Shown: positions 26,282-34,022 of the stretch, one piece after another
Position numbering within the stretch: the stretch's first letter is position 1
How the letters are laid out: each line of letters opens with the position of its first letter
Assembly: GCA_964563925.1 (NCBI GenBank)
Contig: CAZLZD010000007.1
Span: 1 to 64,000, forward strand
Direction of reading: 5' to 3'
Source of the DNA: JAUILA01 sp964563925
Lineage (GTDB): Bacteria > Bacteroidota > Bacteroidia > Cytophagales > Cyclobacteriaceae
Length of the DNA stretch: 64,000 nt
Notes under the pieces: model-generated
Databases searched by the model: none
What the model was told of the DNA's origin: nothing
The model's input: the letters and a program-made list of their open reading frames with translations, nothing else
Position numbers and translations under genes: made by a program

Positions 26282-26770
26282 TTAACTGGTTGGATCCTCC
26301 TCAATCAATTTGTGGTTAAGATCATTAAGATAGCGTGCGGGTCCTGTCAGCAGAATTCCGGTGCCTTCGGGGGAAAGCACGATCTGTTCCGTTCCCAGCC
26401 AGTCGGAAAACCATCGGTGAAATTTCCGGGTATTCCTGAAAACACACTTCTTATTTGCATGCTCGCAAGAAAACCCCATCGATTCTATAACCCTGGTTGC
26501 CAGCTCCCGCAACTCTTTCTGGGAGAGGTGGGCATGATCGACATGCAACGCCTTCAGGCGGTTGCCTAAGGAAAAACCGGCCGCTACGGCCAGCGACAGG
26601 ATCAGCATCTGATTCAAAAGGCCGAACGACGGGAAAAACGTACCCACAAGGATCAGGGATAACAGACCACCCAGGAAAATCATCAAAAACAGGACAACCG
26701 CAAAAACCAGGGGAAATGCCCGCCAGTTGGTCCGGTCCTGCTTGATGATGGTCTGTAAAGGGTCGTTCAT
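26282..26770 (-). CDS. Small membrane protein of unknown function
   Basis: A 162-residue protein. Two hydrophobic helices (VFAVVLFLMIFLGGLLSLIL around 20-40, and LLNQMLILSLAVAAGFSLG around 53-71) are followed by a ~90-residue soluble domain with a C-x-H...C pattern (GFSCEHANKKCVF) and KFHRWFSDWLGTEQIV. I do not recognise the family. The soluble domain looks like the small PH-like or nucleotide-free domains of conserved Bacteroidota proteins. It is the first gene of a probable two-gene unit with the aminotransferase. The start ATG at 26770 fits the N-terminal helix. Confidence 0.65.
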   Translation of the reverse strand: MNDPLQTIIKQDRTNWRAFPLVFAVVLFLMIFLGGLLSLILVGTFFPSFGLLNQMLILSLAVAAGFSLGNRLKALHVDHAHLSQKELRELATRVIESMGFSCEHANKKCVFRNTRKFHRWFSDWLGTEQIVLSPEGTGILLTGPARYLNDLNHKLIEEDPTS

Positions 26771-26813
26771 TACCGGAAGTTATTAATAATCCTTACCAGT
26801 GCCAATGTACGAA

Positions 26814-26843
26814 AACAAAAAATCCCGGGTCTCCCCGGGATTT
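26814..26843 (-). terminator. Rho-independent terminator of clpB
   Basis: Read on the minus strand: AAATCCCGGG (26843-26834), GAGA loop, CCCGGGATTT (26829-26820), then a T-rich run. The stem has ten pairs. It sits 19 bases past the clpB stop codon. Confidence 0.85.
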
Positions 26844-26861
26844 ATTTCCTGTTGTTTTCCT

Positions 26862-29477
26862 TTAGTCAATTTTTACCTCGTCAAGATTCAGGAATTCGAT
26901 CCGGCCGTCATCACTCATATCCACCCCGATAATGGAGTCTTTCGCGATGCGTCCCGCCAGGATTTCCTTCGACAGTTCATTGAGAATCTCACGTTGCAGC
27001 ACACGCTTAAGAGGCCGTGCACCGAACTGAGGGTCAAACCCGCGCATAGCCAGGTAATCCCTTACCCCTTCGGATACTTCAAGCTTGACGCCATTCTCTG
27101 CCAGCCGGTCCCTGACCAGCCGCAGCTGGATATCCACGATTTTCCGGATATCTGCCCGTGACAGGGGTCTGAACATGATGGTTTCATCGATCCGGTTCAG
27201 AAATTCCGGGCGTACCGACTTCTTCAGCATCTCAAATACTTCACGCCGGGTCTTTTCAAGCACTTCCTCCTCATTCTCCTCGGTAAGCCCTTCAAAATTG
27301 GCCTGGATAATCTGCGATCCGATGTTAGTGGTCATTATAATGATCGTGTTCTTGAAATTGGCCACGCGTCCCTTGTTATCTGTCAGACGGCCATCGTCCA
27401 GCACCTGGAGGAGAATATTGAACACATCCGGGTGTGCCTTCTCGATCTCGTCAAGCAGGATCACAGAATACGGTTTACGCCGTACTGCTTCGGTTAGCTG
27501 TCCGCCTTCATCATACCCCACGTATCCCGGAGGTGCGCCCACCAGCCGGCTGACCGCATGCCGCTCCTGGTATTCCGACATGTCAATGCGTACCATGGCA
27601 TTTTCATCATTAAACAGGTATTCAGCCAGTGCTTTTGACAGCTCGGTTTTACCCACGCCGGTTGTACCGAGGAAAATGAATGATCCGATCGGGCGTTTGG
27701 GATCCTGTAATCCGGCCCGGCTGCGGCGCACGGCATCGGACAGGGCCTGTATCGCCTCCTGTTGTCCGGCTACACGCCTTCCGAGCTCCTCCTCGAGGTG
27801 CAACAGTTTCTCACGGTCGCTCTGCAGCATTTTCGAAACCGGAATACCGGTCCATTTGGCCACTACCTCTGCGATATCCTCCTGGTCGACCTCTTCCTTC
27901 AGCAGGGAGCTTTCGCCCTGCAATTCCTTCATTTGCTGCTGAAGGGCCTCCAGCTCTTTCTGAGTCTCCAGGATCTTCCCGTAGCGGATCTCTGCCACCC
28001 GGCCGAAATCGCCTGATTTTTCGGCCTGTTCGGCTTCAAACCGGAGCCGGTCCATTTCCTCCTTCTTGTGCTGGATACCATGGACCACTTCCTTTTCATT
28101 CTCCCAGCGTGCCTTCAGGTCATCCCTGGATTCCATCAGATCAGCGATCTCCTTACTCAGGACAGATTCCTTTTCCTTGTTCTTTTCCCGGCGGATAGCC
28201 TCGCGCTCAATCTCGAGCTGCATGATCTTCCGGTTCAGTTCGTCCAGCTCCTCCGGCATACTGTCCATTTCCAGCCTCAGCTTGGAGGCCGCCTCGTCCA
28301 TAAGGTCGATAGCTTTATCCGGCAGGTACCGGTCGGCAATGTAGCGGTGCGACAATTCGACCGCTGCGATAACGGCATCGTCCTGGATCCGGACGCCATG
28401 GTGCAATTCGTACTTGTCCTTGATACCCCGGAGAATACTGATTGCATCGGCCGGGGAAGGTTCATCGACCATGACCGACTGAAAACGCCGCTCCAGGGCC
28501 TTGTCCTTCTCCATGTACTTCTGGTATTCCTTCAGGGTGGTGGCACCGATGGCATGGAGCTCTCCGCGGGCCAGGGCAGGCTTCAGGAGGTTGGCCGCAT
28601 CCATGGCGCCTTCCCCGCCGCCGCCGGCACCGATGAGCGTATGTATCTCGTCGATGAACAAAATGATCTGTCCGTCCGAGTCGGTCACTTCCTTGATCAC
28701 CGCCTTCAGGCGCTCTTCAAATTCTCCCTTATATTTTGCGCCGGCCACCAGCAATCCCATATCCAGCGATATCAGGATCTTGTCCTTCAGGTTTTCCGGC
28801 ACATCACCATCCACAATCCGCTGTGCCATGCCTTCCACAATGGCGGTCTTACCCACGCCCGGTTCACCGAGCAGGATAGGATTGTTTTTGGTACGCCGTG
28901 ACAAGATCTGCAGGACCCTGCGTATCTCATCGTCCCGTCCGATTACCGGATCAATCTTACCATTTTTTGCCAGGTCATTCAGGTTCTTGCTGTATCGTTC
29001 CAGCGAGCGGTACTTGGATTCCGCATTCTGGTCGGTCACCTTCGACCCGCCACGCAATTCCCTGATCGCCGCGATCAGCGCTTTCTTTTCAAAACCTGCA
29101 TCCTTAAGCAGCGTGGCAACTTTGTCCTTTCCTGCGTAAAGCCCAAGCAGCAGGTGCTCCACGGCAATGTATTCATCCTTAAATTCTTTTAACGAGGCCT
29201 CAGCCGCCTGGAGAGAGGCATGGGCATCGTTGGAAAGGTACGGCTGCTGGCCGCTTACTTTGGGATAGCTCCCGATAATCTCGTCAAGCTTGCTTTCCAG
29301 CAACCCGCGGTTCACATTCAGCTTCTTGATAAGGAACGAAATCACATTCTCATCACTCATCAGGATCGCCTTCATCAGGTGACCCGGCTCTATGGCCTGT
29401 TGCTGATTTCCGGAGGCAATATCCGCCGCCTTCTGGATCACCTCCTGTGATTTGATAGTATATTTATTGAAATTCAT
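26862..29477 (-). CDS. clpB: ATP-dependent disaggregase ClpB
   Basis: An 871-residue AAA+ protein that rescues aggregated proteins with DnaK. The N-terminal domain (about 1-145) is followed by NBD1 with Walker A GEPGVGKT (around 205) and FIDEIHTLIG; a long coiled-coil middle domain (about 405-530: KEKESVLSKEIADLMESRDD onward); and NBD2 with Walker A GTTGVGKT (around 610), SEYQERHAVSRLVGAPPGYVG, and the sensor R in FGARPLKRVLQ. Length is normal. Two TGTCA/TGACA inverted repeats lie upstream (29534-29546 and 29575-29589) and may mark heat-shock control. Confidence 0.97.
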   Translation of the reverse strand: MNFNKYTIKSQEVIQKAADIASGNQQQAIEPGHLMKAILMSDENVISFLIKKLNVNRGLLESKLDEIIGSYPKVSGQQPYLSNDAHASLQAAEASLKEFKDEYIAVEHLLLGLYAGKDKVATLLKDAGFEKKALIAAIRELRGGSKVTDQNAESKYRSLERYSKNLNDLAKNGKIDPVIGRDDEIRRVLQILSRRTKNNPILLGEPGVGKTAIVEGMAQRIVDGDVPENLKDKILISLDMGLLVAGAKYKGEFEERLKAVIKEVTDSDGQIILFIDEIHTLIGAGGGGEGAMDAANLLKPALARGELHAIGATTLKEYQKYMEKDKALERRFQSVMVDEPSPADAISILRGIKDKYELHHGVRIQDDAVIAAVELSHRYIADRYLPDKAIDLMDEAASKLRLEMDSMPEELDELNRKIMQLEIEREAIRREKNKEKESVLSKEIADLMESRDDLKARWENEKEVVHGIQHKKEEMDRLRFEAEQAEKSGDFGRVAEIRYGKILETQKELEALQQQMKELQGESSLLKEEVDQEDIAEVVAKWTGIPVSKMLQSDREKLLHLEEELGRRVAGQQEAIQALSDAVRRSRAGLQDPKRPIGSFIFLGTTGVGKTELSKALAEYLFNDENAMVRIDMSEYQERHAVSRLVGAPPGYVGYDEGGQLTEAVRRKPYSVILLDEIEKAHPDVFNILLQVLDDGRLTDNKGRVANFKNTIIIMTTNIGSQIIQANFEGLTEENEEEVLEKTRREVFEMLKKSVRPEFLNRIDETIMFRPLSRADIRKIVDIQLRLVRDRLAENGVKLEVSEGVRDYLAMRGFDPQFGARPLKRVLQREILNELSKEILAGRIAKDSIIGVDMSDDGRIEFLNLDEVKID

Positions 29478-29532
29478 AATCTGTTCGTATAGTCATATTC
29501 TGAACATCAAATTGGATTCCAATAATTTTATT

Positions 29533-29589
29533 ATGTCATTCTGACATTAAATTTAATAATTCCAAGATAGCTTACTGACTGAATGTCAG
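29533..29589. promoter_or_regulatory. Paired TGTCA/TGACA inverted repeats upstream of clpB
   Basis: ATGTCATTCTGACAT (29533-29547) is a perfect inverted repeat with 6-bp arms and a 3-base centre. CTGACTGAATGTCAG (29575-29589) repeats the half-site with 5-bp arms and a 5-base centre. They lie 57 and 98 bases upstream of the clpB ATG. There is no CIRCE element here. A stress-regulator operator is inferred. Confidence 0.5.
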
Positions 29590-29593
29590 CCGC

Positions 29594-30655
29594 TCACAGC
29601 TGGTAGCCTATACCCCATTCAATAAGGTCTGCCCTTCCCAAATGGGCTTTGAGCAGTACGGCACCGAAAATCTTCGGGGTAATATGTTGTTTGACCCCGA
29701 CCCGCCAGTAGACCGGTTTATCGATATCCTCGGGACGATACACATAATATCCCAGCTGGAAAAGGATACTGGTGTTCCCGGCAACCAGGTCATGACCGGC
29801 ATGCAGCCCGATCCGGTACGGATTGGCATCCTCATCATCAAGCCGTACGGGGATGGTTGAGTTATAGAAAAGGTCGGCACCGGCGGTAAGGGCGCTGCGG
29901 TGGTTGGTGCGCCAGTAGGCGTACGCAGAAGCGTTCCAGGCAAAACCCAGGTCATTGGTATCCTCACCCTCCGACTTAAGGGAGGCTCCATACATCAGAT
30001 TGACCCGCAAACGCCTGGAAATAGGTGAAACCGGATCCGTATTTCGCGTCAGCGGGCCGGAGGCAGGCTGGTAGATAATTCCGAGGGTCGCCGAGGGAAT
30101 ATTGAATCCGCTGTTGGGTAACTTTACACCCCCGTTGGAATAATGGGTGAATACCACGCCACCGTAAAGGCTCCAGGCAGGGTCCAGGGTATAATGGGCA
30201 AGAAAATTACCTTCCATGATCATATTGACCGGCGTGGAAATGAATGTGTTGTTTTCATTCTCTTCCGGCTCATAGTGGTTGGTGGTATAGGACAGCCCGG
30301 GGGCAACCTTAAAGCTGAACTGCAGGTCGTTATCCCGGTTTCCAATGTATTTTTGCAGAAATACCGTCGCGTAAAATGTCTGCCCGAGCTCAGGGTCTCC
30401 CGGATTGATCCAGCTGAAACTAAGTCCTACATCCGGATAGTTCCAGACCCTTTCCCATTCTTTCTCACCGTCAGTTGTCCTGAGCCAGTTAAACTCCACC
30501 ACCGACGGATACAAACCTCCGTAGGCATCCTTCAGCTCCTGGTGATGTGCAAGCAGGTAGCCGTGACGGTAACCGAGACCGAACCGGTTGACCTGGGCTT
30601 GTGCGGAAACTGCGGTACCCAGTACAAGAAACACGCAAAAAAGTCGAATCCACAT
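29594..30655 (-). CDS. PagL-like outer membrane lipid A acyloxyacyl hydrolase
   Basis: A 353-residue beta-barrel protein with signal peptide MWIRLFCVFLVLGTAVSAQAQ. The hallmark of the lipid A 3-O-deacylase family is present near residue 170: VFTHYSNGGVKLPNSGFN, with the His-Ser-Asn triad region HYSN. Alternating aromatic and polar strands run throughout, with an aromatic C-terminal strand ending EWGIGYQL. It probably removes an ester-linked acyl chain from lipid A at the outer leaflet. I chose ATG 30655 over 30664 because a -7 element TAGATTTG (30683-30676) would place the transcript start almost on the upstream ATG. The C-terminal ~150 residues are longer than classical PagL (about 150 residues). 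Confidence 0.8.
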   Translation of the reverse strand: MWIRLFCVFLVLGTAVSAQAQVNRFGLGYRHGYLLAHHQELKDAYGGLYPSVVEFNWLRTTDGEKEWERVWNYPDVGLSFSWINPGDPELGQTFYATVFLQKYIGNRDNDLQFSFKVAPGLSYTTNHYEPEENENNTFISTPVNMIMEGNFLAHYTLDPAWSLYGGVVFTHYSNGGVKLPNSGFNIPSATLGIIYQPASGPLTRNTDPVSPISRRLRVNLMYGASLKSEGEDTNDLGFAWNASAYAYWRTNHRSALTAGADLFYNSTIPVRLDDEDANPYRIGLHAGHDLVAGNTSILFQLGYYVYRPEDIDKPVYWRVGVKQHITPKIFGAVLLKAHLGRADLIEWGIGYQL

Positions 30656-30675
30656 ATTAATCATGGCTAATGCGG

Positions 30676-30683
30676 CAAATCTA
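30676..30683 (-). promoter_or_regulatory. -7 promoter element TAGATTTG before the PagL-like gene
   Basis: An exact TAnnTTTG on the minus strand, 20 bases upstream of the ATG at 30655. No -33 TTTG at the standard distance. Confidence 0.45.
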
Positions 30684-30768
30684 ATAATAAATCCATGGCA
30701 AGCCGTTAAATTTAGACCGTAAATATACGTGTGATGTATATTTTGACAGAATTTAATCTTTACGTAAC

Positions 30769-31218
30769 ATGGCCCGTGTAACCCTGATCCTTCCTCCCGA
30801 ATTCATTTTTAATACCCTGATTACCGTAAGGGTGAGCGACATCAACTATGGCGGCCACCTCGGCAATGACGCTGTCCTTACCCTGCTGCATGAAGCCCGT
30901 CTCCAGTTCTTTAAATCCCTGGGGTATGTCAGCGAAGTAATCCTGGAGAATGAAACAGGCCTGGTGGTGGCCGATTCGGTGGTCGTCTACAAGGCGGAAG
31001 CATTTCACGGAGACCTGCTGGAGATCCATCTCGCTGCCTATGATTTCAACGCATACGGTATGGACTTGTTCTATTATGTCTGCAACAAGGACAACGGACA
31101 GGAGATAGCACGGGCCAAGACCGGAATTGTGTGTGTGAACTACAAAAAGAAAAAAGTGGCCAAAGCCCCGGAAACATTTATTAAGCAAATACGGGAACTC
31201 GAAGGCTATACAATTTAG
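30769..31218 (+). CDS. Hotdog-fold acyl-CoA thioesterase
   Basis: A 149-residue 4-hydroxybenzoyl-CoA thioesterase/YbgC-type protein. The family pattern VRVSDINYGGHLGNDAVLTLLHEARLQFF (about residues 21-49) carries the catalytic Asp/His region (D24 and H30-like positions) preceding the long central helix; VADSVVVYKAEAFHGDLLEI and ARAKTGIVCVNYKKKKV complete the beta-sheet. It hydrolyses an acyl-CoA; chain length cannot be judged. The rlmN gene begins 13 bases later on the same strand, but a promoter sits between them. Confidence 0.85.
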   Translation: MARVTLILPPEFIFNTLITVRVSDINYGGHLGNDAVLTLLHEARLQFFKSLGYVSEVILENETGLVVADSVVVYKAEAFHGDLLEIHLAAYDFNAYGMDLFYYVCNKDNGQEIARAKTGIVCVNYKKKKVAKAPETFIKQIRELEGYTI

Positions 31219-31219
31219 T

Positions 31220-31227
31220 TATCTTTG
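31220..31227 (+). promoter_or_regulatory. -7 promoter element TATCTTTG directly before rlmN
   Basis: An exact TAnnTTTG whose last G is 4 bases before the rlmN ATG at 31232, the same geometry as at tetR (8330-8337). This would yield a leaderless mRNA. A matching -33 TTTG is not seen. Confidence 0.5.
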
Positions 31228-31231
31228 CCGG

Positions 31232-32272
31232 ATGAATACGGCCGTGACGGACATACGCAAACTAAGCCTGGAGGATATCCGGGAATATTTTACCGGTATA
31301 GGGGAAAAACCCTTCCGGGCCACCCAGGTATATGAATGGCTCTGGAAGAAAGGGGCCAAGGACTTCGACCAGATGACCAACCTTTCTCTTTCCACGCGTG
31401 AGCAGCTCAAAAAGGATTTCACCATCAATCATATTGCGGTGGACCAGATGCAGCGCAGCAGTGACGGGACGATAAAAAATGCGGTGAAACTGTTTGACGG
31501 CAAGGTGGTGGAATCCGTGCTTATCCCCACAGAGAAACGAATAACCGCCTGTGTTTCCAGCCAGGTAGGTTGCAGCCTTGATTGTGATTTCTGTGCCACC
31601 GGTCAGCTCAAAAGGATGCGTAACCTCAACGCAGGCGAGATCTACGACCAGGTGGTGGCGATCCGTGAACAAAGCGAACAGTTTTTCGGGCGGCCCCTGA
31701 CCAACATCGTGTTTATGGGCATGGGCGAACCCCTGTTGAATTATCAGAATGTCCTCGAGGCCATTGACCGGATCACAAGTCCCGACGGACTCAATATGTC
31801 CCCGAAAAGGATCACCCTCTCCACGGTAGGCGTGGCCAAAATGATTCGGAAACTGGCCGATGATGAGGTGAAATTCAACCTGGCCCTGTCCCTGCACAGT
31901 GCGATTGACGATGTGCGTGGGAGCTTCATGTCAATCAACGATACCAACAAGGTGGATGACCTGGCCGATGCACTCCGCTACTGGTACGACAAGACGGGTC
32001 GTAAAGTCACCTATGAATATGTGGTATGGAAGGGGATCAACGATTCACCGCGGGACATAAGTGCCCTGGTACATTTTTGCCAGCGTGTACCCTGCAAGGT
32101 CAACCTGATTGAATACAACCCGATCGGGGAAGGCCGCTTTATGCAGGCAGATCCGGAAGCCCTTGACCGTTACGTCAGGACCCTTGAAAAAGCAGGAATC
32201 ACGGCAAAGGTACGCCGCAGCAGGGGCAAGGATATTGATGCGGCATGCGGACAGCTGGCTAACAAAAATTAG
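31232..32272 (+). CDS. rlmN: Dual-specificity rRNA/tRNA methyltransferase RlmN
   Basis: A 346-residue radical SAM enzyme that methylates C2 of A2503 in 23S rRNA and A37 of some tRNAs. The cluster motif is CSLDCDFCATGQ (around residue 117), preceded by ACVSSQVG. The GMGEPLLN motif and SLHSAIDDVRGSFMSIN follow. The methylated cysteine is in DAACGQLA close to the C-terminus. Length is standard. It starts 13 bases after the thioesterase gene and its stop overlaps the convergent rhomboid gene by 4 bases. Confidence 0.97.
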   Translation: MNTAVTDIRKLSLEDIREYFTGIGEKPFRATQVYEWLWKKGAKDFDQMTNLSLSTREQLKKDFTINHIAVDQMQRSSDGTIKNAVKLFDGKVVESVLIPTEKRITACVSSQVGCSLDCDFCATGQLKRMRNLNAGEIYDQVVAIREQSEQFFGRPLTNIVFMGMGEPLLNYQNVLEAIDRITSPDGLNMSPKRITLSTVGVAKMIRKLADDEVKFNLALSLHSAIDDVRGSFMSINDTNKVDDLADALRYWYDKTGRKVTYEYVVWKGINDSPRDISALVHFCQRVPCKVNLIEYNPIGEGRFMQADPEALDRYVRTLEKAGITAKVRRSRGKDIDAACGQLANKN

Positions 32273-33216
32273 CGCTTACTGGCGTTGAAAAGTTTTTGCT
32301 TCTCCTCCTTACTAAGGCTTTCATAGCCCTTTTCTGATATCTTGTCCAGGATCGCATCAATCTCATCCTGGCTTGCATCGCTCTTATTTGACGGTTTTGC
32401 AGCAGCTGAGGCCGATGTTCCTGTGGAACGCGTGGAGGTTGTACGTTGCTTTTCTTTCTTGTAGCTGACTTTAATATTCGACCGGGGCGAAAACAGCCTC
32501 CCGAAAAAGGACAAAACGCTCTGGATCCACTTACCGAGGTCCAGTCCGTTCTGCAATTGCTTGACATAGACATAGCCGGCCAGGATACCACCCAGGTGTG
32601 CGAGCTCGCCCCCGGCATTGGTGCTGTCCAGCTTCAGCAGAACCATGATCAGGGAGAACAGGGCGATGTATTTCAGCTTGACCGGACCGAGGAACAGCAG
32701 GTAGATCGAATAATTGGGCATGAGGGTGGCCGCCCCGAAAACCACTGCCAGGACACCCGCCGAGGCACCGACCATGGCCGAATCCACATTCGATACATCC
32801 TGTCCGCCGGTCAGCAGGCTTAACATGGTGGGGAAAACCGTCAGGTAAAGAAATCCTCCAACCAGTCCGCCGAGAACATACAGGTTAATCACCTTCGCAC
32901 CGCCCAGGTACTCCGAAAGTATTCTCCCGAACCAGTAAAGCCACAACATATTGAAGGCAATATGAAAGAATCCGGCATGGGCAAACATGTAGGTGACTAT
33001 TGTCCAGGGCCTTGTTATGAATTCCCCGAATTGCAGCGGGATCGCCAGCCATTCGCGCTGGATATCCGTCCCCTGCAGTGCCGGGGTAAAACTCACGATA
33101 AGCTGTGCGAGCCCGAATACCACAAACACCACCACATTGATAATGATGAGCTGGATATGCGCATTATTTGGCCGGTTAAAGGCGTTCTTGATATCGTCGG
33201 CTATTCCTCCCTGCAT
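32269..33216 (-). CDS. Rhomboid-family intramembrane serine protease
   Basis: A 315-residue membrane protease with six helices. The catalytic serine is in MVGASAGVLAVVFG (around residue 145-158) and the catalytic His in AHLGGILAGYVY (around 207). The first helix is preceded by ADDIKNAFNRPNNAHIQ. The ~95-residue cytosolic tail is Ser/Lys rich and ends in DILDKISEKGYESLSKEEKQKLF, a short helical module common after rhomboids in this phylum. It is 8 bases downstream of a second rhomboid gene on the same strand, and both precede or follow mutL in one transcription direction. Confidence 0.92.
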   Translation of the reverse strand: MQGGIADDIKNAFNRPNNAHIQLIIINVVVFVVFGLAQLIVSFTPALQGTDIQREWLAIPLQFGEFITRPWTIVTYMFAHAGFFHIAFNMLWLYWFGRILSEYLGGAKVINLYVLGGLVGGFLYLTVFPTMLSLLTGGQDVSNVDSAMVGASAGVLAVVFGAATLMPNYSIYLLFLGPVKLKYIALFSLIMVLLKLDSTNAGGELAHLGGILAGYVYVKQLQNGLDLGKWIQSVLSFFGRLFSPRSNIKVSYKKEKQRTTSTRSTGTSASAAAKPSNKSDASQDEIDAILDKISEKGYESLSKEEKQKLFNASKR

Positions 33217-33224
33217 GGTATTGA

Positions 33225-34016
33225 TTAATAAAACTTATTTCGTTGGTTTTTCCAGATCTGGATCATGATGAAGGCAAATACCATGCCCCCCAGGTGGGCA
33301 AAATGGGCGACCGGATCATTCGGATTCCGTGCAAATCCCGCATAGATCGCATATCCTCCCAGGGCCAGCACCAGGTATTTGGCCTTCACCGGAATGGGCG
33401 GGAACAGCAGCATCAGCTTGGTGTTGGGAAATAGCAACCCAAAGGCCATCAGGATTCCATATATGGCCCCGGAGGCTCCCACCATGGTTCCTTCCTTAAA
33501 CTGGCTGTACAGCCCGACAATGGCCTGCCTTGATCTGTCTTTCAGCGCCTGGCTATCCGGGTTCTCCCCGAAACTGTCAACCAGGTTAAACACTTCACGC
33601 TTAAAATATCTTTGATACTCATTAACAAACGAGGTGAAATTCTCCGGAGTGGGTTCGGCCAGGTATACATTCATATACTGCTCCATTTGATTCACCCTGT
33701 AATACTCAATACCGGCATATATCATCCCGGCGCCAATCCCTGTCACCAGATAAAAAATCAGGAATCGCTTCGGACCCCAGAACTGCTCAAGCAGGGGGCC
33801 AAGAAAAACCAGGCCCAGCATATTGAAGAATATATGTCCAAGTCCTCCATGTGCAAACATGTAGGTGAATAGCTGATAGGGCCTGAACCCTTCTGCACTA
33901 AGCTTATGCATTGCAAGAATCTCGGTGAGGTTAATTCCGCCCATAATCCATTGGAGTATGAACACAACCACATTAATGATCAGCAGGTTTTTAACAACAG
34001 GAGTAAGTCTGAACAT
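33225..34016 (-). CDS. Second rhomboid-family intramembrane serine protease
   Basis: A 263-residue paralog of the neighbouring rhomboid. Catalytic Ser is in VGASGAIYGILMAFG (around residue 178-192) and His in AHFAHLGGMVFAF (around 241). HMFFNM-like HIFFNMLGLVFLGPLLEQFWG lies in the second helix. A long loop between the second and third membrane helices (VNQMEQYMNVYLAEPTPENF) is absent from its neighbour. The gene begins 6 bases after mutL, so a mutL-rhomboid-rhomboid transcript is likely; this gene order is common in Cytophagales (recalled, not checked). Confidence 0.92.
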   Translation of the reverse strand: MFRLTPVVKNLLIINVVVFILQWIMGGINLTEILAMHKLSAEGFRPYQLFTYMFAHGGLGHIFFNMLGLVFLGPLLEQFWGPKRFLIFYLVTGIGAGMIYAGIEYYRVNQMEQYMNVYLAEPTPENFTSFVNEYQRYFKREVFNLVDSFGENPDSQALKDRSRQAIVGLYSQFKEGTMVGASGAIYGILMAFGLLFPNTKLMLLFPPIPVKAKYLVLALGGYAIYAGFARNPNDPVAHFAHLGGMVFAFIMIQIWKNQRNKFY

Positions 34017-34022
34017 ATTCTC

